From Thermaurantimonas sp046299575 (GTDB taxonomy: Bacteria; Bacteroidota; Bacteroidia; Flavobacteriales; Schleiferiaceae), in contig NZ_JBKBHX010000007.1 in the NCBI RefSeq assembly GCF_046299575.1, positions 124,001 through 188,000 of the forward strand: 64,000 bases of DNA. Reading direction: 5' to 3'. The notes beneath the pieces were generated by a model. The model saw nothing but the letters and a program-made list of their open reading frames with translations, ran no database searches and was not told where the DNA came from. Of the stretch, positions 41,495-51,551 are shown one piece after another (positions within the stretch are counted from its first letter, which is position 1; each line of letters begins with the position of its first letter). The position numbers and the translations under genes were made by a program.

Positions 41495-43177
41495 ATGACG
41501 CGTTGGAAGTTTGAAAATACCCTTTGGCTGTTCTTTTACATCACAGTGAGCCTTGTGTACACGCGAGGCCTTTTTCTCGGAATTATGGATGTAGACAGCG
41601 CTCAATATGCCTCTATAAGCAGAGAGATGTATGAAACGGGAAATTACCTCAAAGTGTATCATCAGGAGCGAGACTATCTCGATAAACCGCCATTTTTATT
41701 TTGGACGTCAGCACTCGGTTTCAGAATTTTTGGTGTCAATGAATTCGGATTTCGATTTTTCTCTTTCCTTTTCAGCATCTTAGGCGTTTATTCTACGTAC
41801 AGGTTGGGTAGGCTGCTCTACAATGTTTGGGTAGGAAAAGTTTCGGCTTTGATTCTGGCTACTTGTCAGGCGTGGTTTCTATTTAATCACGATGTGCGAA
41901 CTGACACCATTTTGACAGGTGCAGCAACCTTTGCGGCCTGGCAGCTTTTATATTATTTAAAAAGCAAAAAGCCCTGGCCTTTTATAGGCGGTTTTACGGG
42001 AATTTCCGTTGCTATGATGAGCAAAGGGCCCATTGGTTTGGTAATACCAGCCATAGCAGTTGGTACATATTTAATAAGTTTAGGGAAGTGGAAAAAGATT
42101 TTCCATTGGCGGTGGTTGGCTGGATTGGCTTGGACACTTCTCTTACTTCTGCCAATGCTTTATGGTTTATATACTCAGTACGACGCTCAGCCGGAAAAAG
42201 AAGTGGAATTAATCACAAGTTCAGGCCCTCAAACGTATAAAGGTTTATCAGGGATAAAATTTTTCTTCTGGACACAAAGTTTTGGCAGAATTACTGGAGA
42301 AAGCGATTGGAAAGACGAGAGCTCCACATTTTATTTTGTTCATAATTTTCTATGGTCTTTTGCACCCTGGAGTATTTTAGCAATACTGGCGCTTTATTCA
42401 CGAGTAAAAAACAATCTTGCCTCTGATAATCGCTACAAGGAGTGGGTTTCGCCGGTTACCTTCGTGGTGGCTTTTTTTGCTTTTTCTGCCTCCAGATTCA
42501 AGTTGCCGCATTATTTGTTTATCGCTTTTCCGTACGCAGCCCTCTTTACGGCTTACTTCGTAGTAATGCGATTGCCTAAACTTAAGGGCTGGGTTAAAAC
42601 TTTGGCTGTTGTTCAGCAGTACGTTTTTGCCCTGGTAAGTGCTCTCGTGGCTGTGTTGCTTATGGCAGTAGTTTTTCCAGAAAAAGAATATACATCAGTA
42701 ATTATTTGGTTAACGGGTGTAGTGGCGATTATCATCTCATTGCTCAAATTGCCATATACGCGTGCAATATTGGCCGCGGGAGCATTTACGGGCGTTATGT
42801 TTAATGGGGTTCTAAACTTTCGCTTTTATCCCGAGCTTATGGAATATCAACCAGGTTTTTACCTTGCTGAAAAAATTCATCAATCCCACATTTCACCCTC
42901 AGATGTTTGCATCTCATTTGTGCGCTCTATTCACGCCCTGGAGTTCTACAGCCAACATATTTTTTGCAAAAACCCAGATATAGACCCCGATAAAAGCAAA
43001 TTTTGGATTTGTTCGGGTGATCAATTAAAAATTATTGAAGCAAAAAACATCTCATACAAAATTCTCTACGAAAGGCCTGCTTTTCACATCACCTTGCTCA
43101 ACGCTGCTTTCTTAAACCCTGCCACGCGCGAAAGCCAACTCGAAAAGGTGTATTTAATTGAAATCAATGATGAATAA
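41495..43177 (+). CDS. Glycosyltransferase family 39 (ArnT/PMT-like)
   Basis: This 560-residue integral membrane glycosyltransferase uses a lipid-linked sugar. After the first helix the periplasmic loop begins MDVDSAQYASISREM with the acidic catalytic residues of the PMT_2/ArnT family and continues DYLDKPPFLFW. About eleven membrane helices follow, then a soluble domain from about residue 460. It may modify lipid A, glycans or proteins; the acceptor cannot be told. Its 3' end overlaps the TlpA-like gene by 11 bases. Confidence 0.9.
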   Translation: MTRWKFENTLWLFFYITVSLVYTRGLFLGIMDVDSAQYASISREMYETGNYLKVYHQERDYLDKPPFLFWTSALGFRIFGVNEFGFRFFSFLFSILGVYSTYRLGRLLYNVWVGKVSALILATCQAWFLFNHDVRTDTILTGAATFAAWQLLYYLKSKKPWPFIGGFTGISVAMMSKGPIGLVIPAIAVGTYLISLGKWKKIFHWRWLAGLAWTLLLLLPMLYGLYTQYDAQPEKEVELITSSGPQTYKGLSGIKFFFWTQSFGRITGESDWKDESSTFYFVHNFLWSFAPWSILAILALYSRVKNNLASDNRYKEWVSPVTFVVAFFAFSASRFKLPHYLFIAFPYAALFTAYFVVMRLPKLKGWVKTLAVVQQYVFALVSALVAVLLMAVVFPEKEYTSVIIWLTGVVAIIISLLKLPYTRAILAAGAFTGVMFNGVLNFRFYPELMEYQPGFYLAEKIHQSHISPSDVCISFVRSIHALEFYSQHIFCKNPDIDPDKSKFWICSGDQLKIIEAKNISYKILYERPAFHITLLNAAFLNPATRESQLEKVYLIEINDE

Positions 43178-44363
43178 ACTCTTTGCTCTACTCTATGCAG
43201 TATCATCTATTACTGCGTCCGCACAACTGATATACCTGGGCGAATTGGAAATGAATGCAGGGGCTCCCTTACGCTTTAATGCCATCATTAAACCCTTAAA
43301 AAATTCAGTTGAATTAAGCATCATAAATGCTCGAGACACCATAAAACTCGATGGAAAACCTATTTCTGGGTCTAAAGGTTGGAGATTTGATTTTCCCGTT
43401 TTTAACACTCACATCCGATTGCATAGGGTGATAAAACAGTGGGTTGGCACTTTTCACGATGAGGACAAGGGCGATACAATTCCGATTGTATTTAAACCTA
43501 CTTCAAAAGATACACCTCGCTATTTTTTACCAAATCCCCAAACTTTAGAAAATAAGTTTCAAATCATCTTCGAACCGGGCACTTCTAACGAACGCGTTGC
43601 TGTATTAGAGTATTTTCCTTACAATGGCAATGAAATTCGTGGTTCCATACTTACTGCAGCAGGCGATTATCGCTTTTTACAAGGTAGCGTTTCCTCAGAT
43701 TCACTGATTATGAGCACTTTTGATGGAAAATTTGCCTACGTATTTGCCGCCCGCTTACAAGGCGATAGCATTTTTGGTTACCAATATTACACTAAAGCAA
43801 CACCCCGCAGGTTTGTCGGTATAAAAAGCAAAGTTGCCAAACTGCCTGATCCGAAGGCTTTGACTCAATTAAACAACGACGCTGGAAAAATTCACTTCGC
43901 CTTACCTGACACTGACGGTAAAATAGTGGAATTCAATGCAAACGCTCCGTTAGCCAAACTCACTTTCATCACTATTGGTGGCTCGTGGTGCCCCAATTGC
44001 ATGGATGAAGCCCGCTTTTTAAATCAGTTGTACCAGAAATATAAAGACAAAGGAGTAAAAATTATTGGAGTCTATTTTGAATACACAGATAAAGAGTCAG
44101 TTGCATTACCCACATTAAAACGCATGGCCACTCAGCTGAAACTCGATTTTCCTATACTTTACGGAGGCAGTGTTCGTCAGCAAGCCGCAGCTCGAGTTTT
44201 TCCGCAAATTCACAAGGTATTGGCTTATCCTACACTTATTGCACTTGATGCACAGGGTAACATTGTTAAAACCTACACCGGTTTTTATGGACCCGGCACC
44301 AGCCTTTTCGCCGATTATGAGCGCGAAATGGTCGAGTGGATAGAGAAAGTGGTGGGAGATTAA
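43167..44363 (+). CDS. TlpA-like thioredoxin-fold protein
   Basis: This exported protein (398 residues from the ATG at 43167) has a signal peptide ending ASAQ and an N-terminal beta-rich domain of about 230 residues found in Bacteroidota TlpA-like proteins. The redoxin domain has Cys275 and Cys278 in SWCPNC and a cis-proline region in VLAYPTLIALD. It probably acts as a periplasmic thiol reductant or isomerase. It overlaps the GT39 gene by 11 bases. Another ATG three bases later would serve equally. Confidence 0.9.
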   Translation: MMNKLFALLYAVSSITASAQLIYLGELEMNAGAPLRFNAIIKPLKNSVELSIINARDTIKLDGKPISGSKGWRFDFPVFNTHIRLHRVIKQWVGTFHDEDKGDTIPIVFKPTSKDTPRYFLPNPQTLENKFQIIFEPGTSNERVAVLEYFPYNGNEIRGSILTAAGDYRFLQGSVSSDSLIMSTFDGKFAYVFAARLQGDSIFGYQYYTKATPRRFVGIKSKVAKLPDPKALTQLNNDAGKIHFALPDTDGKIVEFNANAPLAKLTFITIGGSWCPNCMDEARFLNQLYQKYKDKGVKIIGVYFEYTDKESVALPTLKRMATQLKLDFPILYGGSVRQQAAARVFPQIHKVLAYPTLIALDAQGNIVKTYTGFYGPGTSLFADYEREMVEWIEKVVGD

Positions 44364-44401
44364 TAAACATTAAATTTTTTCTGTTCCTTTTTCTATAAGC
44401 T

Positions 44402-44423
44402 CCCAAGGCGTTTTGGGTTTATT
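44402..44423 (+). terminator. Weak terminator-like hairpin
   Basis: CCCAA (44402-44406) and TTGGG (44413-44417) with a 6-base loop are followed by TTTATT. The stem is short, so this is only a possible end for the preceding operon. Confidence 0.3.
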
Positions 44424-44461
44424 AAAAGAATTGTTTAGCATAAACACGCGTTAAGAACCAG

Positions 44462-44469
44462 TATTTTTG
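44462..44469 (+). promoter_or_regulatory. Candidate -7 element of pheT (TATTTTTG, then CCC)
   Basis: An exact TAnnTTTG match 23 bases before the pheT ATG, in the same TATTTTTGCCC context as that of sdhC. Confidence 0.45.
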
Positions 44470-44492
44470 CCCAACTTATTGAAACCTGACAA

Positions 44493-46916
44493 ATGAAAAT
44501 TTCCTATAATTGGCTTAAAGAATACATTGATTTAAAAGGTTTAACTGTAAATGAAGTTGGTGAATTACTTACAGAAATAGGTTTAGAATGCGAGGCTGTG
44601 ACTCCACTGGGAAGAGGACCGGAGATCGACGATAAGGTGGTAGTGGGATTTGTAGTTTCTGCACAAAAGCACCCTAATGCCGATAAACTAACTCTTTGTC
44701 AGGTAGATACTGGCGATGGACAATTGCTGCAGATCGTATGTGGAGCACCAAATGTGGCTGAAGGCCAGAAAATACCTGTAGCTCTTCATGGAGCTACCCT
44801 GCGAACCTACGGTGGCGAGGTAATTAAAATTAAAAAAGGCAAAATACGCGGTGAAATCAGCGAGGGAATGATTTGCGCGGAGGATGAATTAGGCATCAGC
44901 GCTGATCATTCAGGAATTATGGTTCTCGACGAATCATATGAGTTGGGAGCTCCACTGGCCAAGTATATCGCATCCGATGCTGATTACATTCTCGAAATTG
45001 GCCTTACTCCAAATCGAGCTGATGCGATGAGCCATTACGGAGTGGCGCGCGACTTGTTTGCAGCTCTTGCTCATCGAAAGAAAAAGGTTGAATTAAGTCT
45101 GCCCTCTGTTGCGGGCTTTAAAGTGAGCAATACACAGCTGACCATTGACATTGAAATCGCTGATCGTAGAGCATGTAAGCGCTATGCTGGTGTAAGTATC
45201 ACGGGTGTTAAGGTTGGGCCGTCGCCCGAATGGCTTCAAAAAAGATTAAAATCTATAGGATTGAATCCGATAAACAACGTGGTGGATGTCACCAACTTTG
45301 TGTTACACGAATGCGGGCATCCGCTACACGCCTTCGACGCCGACCGTATTGCCGGCAGAAAAATCGTCGTGCGAAAAGCTGAAGAAGGGGAAAAATTCAT
45401 TACTCTCGACGGCGTAGAGAGAACGCTCTCAGCCGAAGACCTCATGATCTGCGATGCTGAAAAACCACTGGTTTTGGCGGGAATTTATGGCGGTTTGTAT
45501 TCTGGTGTAAATGAGCAGACTACAAATGTGTTTTTGGAATCTGCGGTGTTTGACACAGTTCATATCCGCCGTTCAGCAAGAAGACATGGTTTGCAGACTG
45601 ATGCCTCTTACCGCTATGAAAGAGGTGTGGATCCCGAAATGACCATTTATGCGCTGAAACGTGCAGCTAATCTCATTCGCGAAGTAGCCGGGGGAGAGAT
45701 TTCTATGAACATTCACGATGAATACCCAGCTCCAATTACCCCACACATGGTAGATGCCAACTTGCAGCGCATCCGGAGGTTCATTGGCAAGAAAGACATT
45801 ACCAACGGAGACATCAAATCTATCCTTGCTTCATTGGAAATCAAAATCTTAGCAGAAATTGAGGACACCCTACGACTTGAAGTACCTTCGTATCGGGTAG
45901 ATGTACAACGCGAAGCCGATGTAGTGGAAGAAATCCTGCGCATTTATGGACTTGATAACGTGGAGCCTCCGCGTAAAATCAAATTCGCATGGCATCAGCC
46001 TGGCCCTGACCACACCAAAGTTTCGAAAAAGGCAGATGTTTCGAAACTACTGGTCTCGAGAGGATATAGCGAAACGATGAACAACTCCCTGACCTCAGCT
46101 GAGCCTTACAACGAAGCAAATAAAGCACAGCTCATAGAGCTAATAAATCCGCTGAGCAATGAATTAGCTGTACTGCGCGGTACGATGCTGTTTGGATTGC
46201 TCGAAAACATTCGCTTTAATATTAATCGTCAAATACCCGATTTAAGGCTTTTTGAATTTGGCAAAACCTACAAAAAGTTGAACGATCGCTACGCAGAAGA
46301 TGAGTTTTTAGCTTTGGTCCTTACAGGCTCATATTGGTCGGATACTTGGCTTGAAACTGAGAAAAAAGCCACTTTTTATCATTTACTCAACGACGTGGAG
46401 GCTATTTTGCAGTACTTTAAACTTCATAAAGTAGATAAAAGACACTATCAATCCGATGAAGGTGAGGGTATCACAATAAAAAAAGACGGTAAACACATTC
46501 TCATTCTATTAGCTGTTTCCGGCTCGATTTTGAAAAAATTTGACATCGAGCAACCTGTTTACTATTCGGAGATCAACTGGAATGCGCTGCTTAGTGCCGC
46601 TGGGCAAATAAAAACAACCTTCACACCATTGCCCAAATTCCCTGAAGTTGTTCGGGATTTGGCTCTTGTAATCGATCGGACAACTACCTATCAAGCATTG
46701 GAACAGGCTGTATTAAAACTTAACATAAAAGAATTGCGCGACATTACCCTTTTCGATGTGTACGAGGGTAAAAATTTACCCGAAGGCAAGAAGTCATATG
46801 CCATGCGTTTTACACTGCGCCACGACGAGAAGACACTTAACGACCCGGAAATAGAGCAAATCATGCAGCGCATCCTGGGGGTGCTACAAGCAGAGTGTGG
46901 AGCAATGTTGAGATAA
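44493..46916 (+). CDS. pheT: Phenylalanine-tRNA ligase beta subunit
   Basis: This 807-residue subunit of the (alpha-beta)2 enzyme charges tRNA-Phe. Domains in order: an N-terminal tRNA-binding domain (HPNADKLTLCQVDTGDG, from about residue 52), the B3/B4 editing domain (NPINNVVDVTNFVLHE, then HPLHAFDAD), B5, a catalytic-like domain, and the C-terminal ferredoxin-like anticodon-binding domain (FPEVVRDLALVIDR). The partner gene pheS is not in the window, so the two subunits are unlinked here. Confidence 0.97.
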   Translation: MKISYNWLKEYIDLKGLTVNEVGELLTEIGLECEAVTPLGRGPEIDDKVVVGFVVSAQKHPNADKLTLCQVDTGDGQLLQIVCGAPNVAEGQKIPVALHGATLRTYGGEVIKIKKGKIRGEISEGMICAEDELGISADHSGIMVLDESYELGAPLAKYIASDADYILEIGLTPNRADAMSHYGVARDLFAALAHRKKKVELSLPSVAGFKVSNTQLTIDIEIADRRACKRYAGVSITGVKVGPSPEWLQKRLKSIGLNPINNVVDVTNFVLHECGHPLHAFDADRIAGRKIVVRKAEEGEKFITLDGVERTLSAEDLMICDAEKPLVLAGIYGGLYSGVNEQTTNVFLESAVFDTVHIRRSARRHGLQTDASYRYERGVDPEMTIYALKRAANLIREVAGGEISMNIHDEYPAPITPHMVDANLQRIRRFIGKKDITNGDIKSILASLEIKILAEIEDTLRLEVPSYRVDVQREADVVEEILRIYGLDNVEPPRKIKFAWHQPGPDHTKVSKKADVSKLLVSRGYSETMNNSLTSAEPYNEANKAQLIELINPLSNELAVLRGTMLFGLLENIRFNINRQIPDLRLFEFGKTYKKLNDRYAEDEFLALVLTGSYWSDTWLETEKKATFYHLLNDVEAILQYFKLHKVDKRHYQSDEGEGITIKKDGKHILILLAVSGSILKKFDIEQPVYYSEINWNALLSAAGQIKTTFTPLPKFPEVVRDLALVIDRTTTYQALEQAVLKLNIKELRDITLFDVYEGKNLPEGKKSYAMRFTLRHDEKTLNDPEIEQIMQRILGVLQAECGAMLR

Positions 46917-46958
46917 GCAAGAGAAAAAGGGGGTTTTTGAATAAAATTCGAAATACAT

Positions 46959-46985
46959 AAGGATTATGCACTTTGCATAACCCTT
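46959..46985 (-). terminator. Hairpin overlapping the ftcD stop codon
   Basis: On the minus strand 12-base arms AAGGGTTATGCA and TGCATAATCCTT pair throughout if one G-U wobble is allowed, with a 3-base loop. The TAA stop lies in the right arm. No T-run follows, so it may be an RNA-stabilising 3' end rather than an intrinsic terminator. Confidence 0.4.
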
Positions 46986-48010
46986 TTCATTTTATACTCA
47001 ATAATGTGTTCATCGGGGATAAAGGGTTTTACTTTATCTAAACCCATGAGCTCAATGGCTTTTTGCACGAGCATCTCTTCGGTGTATTCATTGATGTTTC
47101 GAACAAATTTTCTCTCGAGCATGTAACGGGCACTACGCAGGATTTCTGCCAATGGAACCATGCCAACGAGTTCCGATCCTTTTAATTCTATGCCGTGACG
47201 GCGAGCTAAAGTTTCGGTGAGCATATATACCTCACCCATTCCATTTACTTTGATATCTACCAGGTTAAAGGATACTTGGGATAGATTGAACTCTGGTATG
47301 TACCAACCGATGGCTTTTACGCTTTTCAGCAGGCCGGGCACTCTTACATAACCTCCACCCGGGGCAGGGACGATTTTGCCAAGTTCGCGTATTTCATAAG
47401 CGATTTCGTTGGCTATTTTATCGTCCTTGTCAAGCAGGTTTACATTGAATGCTACCAAAATGCCTCGCGTACCTATTACCGTGACGCCAAATTTTGATAT
47501 ATTCTCCGGACTTACACTACCGAAGTCGGGTCTCCAGTCGCGTTGTTTAAGTTTTTCTTTCAGGCCTTCGTATTCACCTTTGCGAATGTTAGCAAGGTTA
47601 GAGCGCATGTTGTTGCGAGCGTTTTTTTCATAAAAATAGCCCGCAATACCCAAGTCATTTCCCACTTTATGAGCAAATTCGGCCACACGTGGAATTAGTT
47701 CTGCATCAGTAATTCCCTGCCAAGCCACAAAGGGACACACATCTACAGCACCAATACGCGGATGAGAACCCTTGTGTTTTGACATATCGATCAACTCGAA
47801 GGCTTTTACATACATGCGATAGGCAGCTTCAAAAACAGCATCAAGCGGAGCCATAAAGGTGTAAACAGTTCGATTGGCCGATATGCCGCTGTCGATATTT
47901 AGCAACATGACGCCTGGTACTGATGTAATAGCATCAGCTATTGCCTGAATGATTTCGTGGTTGCGGCCTTCACTTACATTGGGTACGCATTCTACAAGGG
48001 GTGTGGTCAT
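46964..48010 (-). CDS. ftcD: Glutamate formimidoyltransferase
   Basis: This 348-residue stand-alone formiminotransferase moves the formimino group of N-formimino-L-glutamate to tetrahydrofolate. Signatures are the N-terminal VECVPNVSEGRNHEII and GSHPRIGAVDVCPF, with later VNLLD and APGGGYVRVPG. The cyclodeaminase half of the animal enzyme is absent, as in many bacteria. It is the last gene of hutI-hutG-ftcD, 6 bases after hutG. Having both this and HutG gives two ways to use the same intermediate. Confidence 0.93.
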   Translation of the reverse strand: MTTPLVECVPNVSEGRNHEIIQAIADAITSVPGVMLLNIDSGISANRTVYTFMAPLDAVFEAAYRMYVKAFELIDMSKHKGSHPRIGAVDVCPFVAWQGITDAELIPRVAEFAHKVGNDLGIAGYFYEKNARNNMRSNLANIRKGEYEGLKEKLKQRDWRPDFGSVSPENISKFGVTVIGTRGILVAFNVNLLDKDDKIANEIAYEIRELGKIVPAPGGGYVRVPGLLKSVKAIGWYIPEFNLSQVSFNLVDIKVNGMGEVYMLTETLARRHGIELKGSELVGMVPLAEILRSARYMLERKFVRNINEYTEEMLVQKAIELMGLDKVKPFIPDEHIIEYKMKRVMQSA

Positions 48011-48016
48011 CCAAAT

Positions 48017-49084
48017 TCAGCTTTGTTTTATTTCAATGCTTTTAATCACGTCGAGAACAATTTGCGCCAGAAATTTTCCTGCAGCCATTTTTTCGATGGG
48101 CGTTGCAGCGAGTTCAGGGGCAGCTTCAGATAAATGCAAGTATTTGATTTGCAAGAGCGAAGCAGCTTTTTTGATCAGGGAGCGCATCATTTCGGGGGAA
48201 AATCCACAGGGATTGTAAGCGCTGGTAGGGTAGCCGGTTACTGCATCGAGATCCACTTCTAAGCCACAAGGCTCTATACTAAAATTTTCTAAGGCTCGAT
48301 CCATCATGTTTAGCCATTCACTGCGCTTCACTGAGAGTAAATCGTCGTATGAGGTATAGGTAATGGCTTCGTTAGACAAAATTGTTTGAAAGATGTGGTC
48401 GTTGTTAAACTCCGTTTGGAGACCAAAAATGTGGTAGTACTTGATCAATCGTTCTTCTACAGCGTAGCTGAAACCGTTGCCTGAATGTCGTCCTTCCATA
48501 GCTCTGAGATCAGCGTGCATATCAAAATTCATAACGGCAATAGGTTTTGAAATAGCATTTGAAAAACCTTTAATAATCGGATAAGCATTGTTGTGACCAC
48601 CACCTATGGCAATGAGGATTTTTCCATGCGAAGCGATTAGTTCTACAAGCTCTGCTACAATAGGGTCAATTTCTGCTGTAAGCTCTCGCAATTTTTGAAG
48701 ATCTGCTTCCGAATGAGGTGAAAGTGCTGAAGCTGCTGACATCAGGTCATTCAGATTCAGTGCTCCGGCTATAGCAATATTTCGGCCGTTGAAGAGTTGA
48801 TTGCTCTGCATGTTTAATAATGCAGGTAAGAAATATCTCCATGCACTTTCGGCTCCCGGACGACCGAAATTTGCTCGAATGCCAATGTCTTCGGGTATTC
48901 CGAGTACGATGTACTTTATTTGCTCGTTTTGTAAAATTTCATAAAAATCATTTTCGTTTTGAGGTACTAAGCATACTTGACCAATACGCGTTTCACCGGC
49001 CCTTCGGATGAGTTGTGCCGAGATGACCTCATCGCTCACATAGGTGAGGCGTTCCATTACAGCTGCATCAGTCCACTTTTCCAT
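48017..49084 (-). CDS. hutG: Formimidoylglutamase (arginase/ureohydrolase family)
   Basis: This 355-residue binuclear-manganese hydrolase resembles formimidoylglutamase. Metal-binding motifs are GGGHNNAYP, NFDMHADLR and EVDLDAVTG. Its placement between hutI and ftcD supports formiminoglutamate, cleaved to glutamate and formamide, over arginine or agmatine. The ATG at 49084 overlaps the hutI stop by 17 bases; an in-frame ATG at 49057 would avoid the overlap. Confidence 0.85.
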   Translation of the reverse strand: MEKWTDAAVMERLTYVSDEVISAQLIRRAGETRIGQVCLVPQNENDFYEILQNEQIKYIVLGIPEDIGIRANFGRPGAESAWRYFLPALLNMQSNQLFNGRNIAIAGALNLNDLMSAASALSPHSEADLQKLRELTAEIDPIVAELVELIASHGKILIAIGGGHNNAYPIIKGFSNAISKPIAVMNFDMHADLRAMEGRHSGNGFSYAVEERLIKYYHIFGLQTEFNNDHIFQTILSNEAITYTSYDDLLSVKRSEWLNMMDRALENFSIEPCGLEVDLDAVTGYPTSAYNPCGFSPEMMRSLIKKAASLLQIKYLHLSEAAPELAATPIEKMAAGKFLAQIVLDVIKSIEIKQS

Positions 49085-50309
49085 TGAGTATGGTTTTATA
49101 AATGAGATTGCTTGAAAAATAATAAGGTATTTGACTTAGGTCGTCAATGAATCCGGTGATTAAAAAAGAAGCTGTTTTGCCGCGTTCTATGCTGCCATGG
49201 GTATTACCTATTTCCATAGCATAAGCGCCATTCAGCGTGGCAGCAGCAAGCGCTTCTTCTGGCAGCATTTTCATTTTTATACAAGCCAAGGCTATAACGA
49301 AATTCATGTTGCCCGAAGGACAACTACCTGGATTGAAATCAGAGGCAAGTGCTACGGCCACGTTTTTCTCAATCATACCCTTTGCATCAGGGTAGGGGAG
49401 TCCTAAAAAGAATGCTGTGCCCGGCAATAAAGTGGCGATGGTGTTGCTCTTGGAGAGAAGATCAAATTCTTCACTTCCAGCGCGCTCTAAATGATCTACA
49501 CTTACTGCCTGGTGGGCTACCCCTACCTGCACACCTCCAGAGAAGTCGAGCTCATTGGCGTGAATTTTTGCTTTTAAGCCGAATTTGTCAGCTGCTTCAA
49601 GGATTCTTGCAGTTTCATCTACAGTGAAAAATCCTTTATCGCAAAATACATCCACATAATCTGCAAGGCCGCTGTCAGCAATTACGGGGAGCATTTCTTC
49701 AATGATATAATTTACATAACCCGGTTGATTGCCTTTAAATTCGGGCGGTACTGCATGTGCACCAAGAAATGTGGATTTGATCGTAACGTCCGATAGCTCT
49801 CTCAGTCGTCTTATAACGGTTAGCATTTTGAGCTCTGAGGCCAGATCGAGTCCGTAGCCACTTTTAATCTCAACGGCCACAGTACCTGTTTTTACCATCG
49901 ATTCGAGCCGCATCAGAGCTCCATCGAGCAGTTCAGATTCGTCCATTTCGCGCAGGGCCAGGGCAGAATTGATAATTCCTCCGCCTTTGGCAGCAATTTG
50001 TTCGTAGGTAAGCCCCTTTATTTTATCGACAAACTCTTCGTGACGTGACTTAGCGAAAACGATGTGGGTATGACTATCGCAATACCCCGGCATTATACTT
50101 CTGCCTTGACAATCGACCACACGAGCTCCCGGCTCCATGGATGGCAATTTTTCCATTGACCCAAAATCAGCAATAATGTCGTCTTCTATTTTCAAGTATG
50201 CGTTTTCAAGAGATGCGAGAGTATTTAATTCCTTGCCCTTCAGTGGGCTATTGATGCCATCTGATATTCCGTAAATTTTTCGAACGTTTGTCAAATAATA
50301 GATGGCCAT
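49068..50309 (-). CDS. hutI: Imidazolonepropionase
   Basis: This 413-residue amidohydrolase opens the ring of 4-imidazolone-5-propionate to give formiminoglutamate, the third step of histidine breakdown. The metal motif is CDSHTHIVFA, followed by the family's KIKGLTYEQIAAKGGGI, and the later EIKSGYGLD and HANELDFSGG complete the active site. Length is normal. It is the first gene of the cluster; hutH and hutU, for the first two steps, are not in the window. Confidence 0.95.
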   Translation of the reverse strand: MAIYYLTNVRKIYGISDGINSPLKGKELNTLASLENAYLKIEDDIIADFGSMEKLPSMEPGARVVDCQGRSIMPGYCDSHTHIVFAKSRHEEFVDKIKGLTYEQIAAKGGGIINSALALREMDESELLDGALMRLESMVKTGTVAVEIKSGYGLDLASELKMLTVIRRLRELSDVTIKSTFLGAHAVPPEFKGNQPGYVNYIIEEMLPVIADSGLADYVDVFCDKGFFTVDETARILEAADKFGLKAKIHANELDFSGGVQVGVAHQAVSVDHLERAGSEEFDLLSKSNTIATLLPGTAFFLGLPYPDAKGMIEKNVAVALASDFNPGSCPSGNMNFVIALACIKMKMLPEEALAAATLNGAYAMEIGNTHGSIERGKTASFLITGFIDDLSQIPYYFSSNLIYKTILNGKVD

Positions 50310-50422
50310 CGTATCTGAATTTACAGGCGAAATTATCCACGATTTTCAATTGGCATATCAAGCATTTACTAATTCTCTTTTAAAGGCATTTAGAAAGGGA
50401 ATTTTGCCTTGAAAGCCCATCT

Positions 50423-51523
50423 TTAGCGCTGAAGTAGAGATGAATAGAGAGACCGCCAGATTTCTTTGATATTTTCTAGGCGAAGATTATCAGCGTGTTT
50501 TCTGGCTTTTTGCGAAAGTTGGTCGATTTGCTGGGGGTCATTCCAAAGCGCCTGGATCATGTTGGCTAAATCCACCCAATTGCCCGTTGTTTGGAGCTCA
50601 GGTAATCCCGAGGCTTCGATTAAACATGGCGAATGACCTGTAATGCAGACTCTACCGGCAGCTGCTGCCTCAAGGGGCGGCAATCCGAAACCCTCTGCGA
50701 CAGATGGATATACAACAACAAACGCATGATGATACCACGCAGCCAGTTCCTTTGAATCTTTTGGCGAAGCTCTGTATAGAAGTTGTTTTTTAATTAGCCT
50801 TTCAATAATGGGGAATACGCTGTTGCTATATGATTTTTTTACACGTCCAATTAAAACTAAAGGAAGATTTAAGTGTTCAACGGCTTTGAGCAGGGCAAGG
50901 GTATTTTTACGCGGCTCTATTGTGCCAACTGACAGAATAAACTTTTTAAAAGGCGGATTAATGAGCTCTTTATAGGTTTCTGCATTATAAAAATCCGGGT
51001 GAACGGGTTGATAGATTACTCCACACCTGGCTAAATCAACTTGGTAATAAATCGAAAGTTCGTTTAAAGTTTGATGACTGATGCACACTATTTTATCGGC
51101 AATCTCGATGGCTTTTTGCAATTTATAGTCATGCATTTTTCGGTCGAATGCTGAGTATTCCCAGGGCCGCGTTTTAAACAGCACATCGTGTACAGTCACA
51201 ACCTTTTTACCTGAAAAAAGTCCAATATCATTCGGCAATTCAGCCGACAGACCGTGAAAAATCTGGGCTTTGTGTTGTTCAGCTATTCGTCCCAAACGAG
51301 TGCGCCTCCACAATGAGGGCATTAACTGCCAAAAATGCTTTGGTTTTAGTATTTGAATTTTCGGATTATGTAACCGGTGGTCTTGGATGTTTACTTTAGG
51401 AGTAAGGGCAATGATTTTTCTAACATCCTCAATAGCTGCAACCATTGCGAGGTGATTGCGCGCATATGATCCCAGCCCTGTGGTGTTTTGAAAGGCGCGC
51501 TTGGCATCGAAGGCAAGTATCAT
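50423..51523 (-). CDS. Glycosyltransferase family 4 (GT-B)
   Basis: This 366-residue GT-B enzyme has a C-terminal nucleotide-sugar domain with FILSVGTIEPRKNTLAL and the retaining-enzyme block PSVAEGFGLPPLEAAAAG. The N-terminal FDAKRAFQNTTGLGSYARN is typical of mannosyltransferase-like GT4 members. It lies 28 bases after tolC on the same strand and may be read through from the efflux operon, though nothing links it functionally. It differs from the GT4 near position 2000. Confidence 0.9.
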   Translation of the reverse strand: MILAFDAKRAFQNTTGLGSYARNHLAMVAAIEDVRKIIALTPKVNIQDHRLHNPKIQILKPKHFWQLMPSLWRRTRLGRIAEQHKAQIFHGLSAELPNDIGLFSGKKVVTVHDVLFKTRPWEYSAFDRKMHDYKLQKAIEIADKIVCISHQTLNELSIYYQVDLARCGVIYQPVHPDFYNAETYKELINPPFKKFILSVGTIEPRKNTLALLKAVEHLNLPLVLIGRVKKSYSNSVFPIIERLIKKQLLYRASPKDSKELAAWYHHAFVVVYPSVAEGFGLPPLEAAAAGRVCITGHSPCLIEASGLPELQTTGNWVDLANMIQALWNDPQQIDQLSQKARKHADNLRLENIKEIWRSLYSSLLQR

Positions 51524-51551
51524 GTTGCAATGATACGACTGCTTTCAGCCA

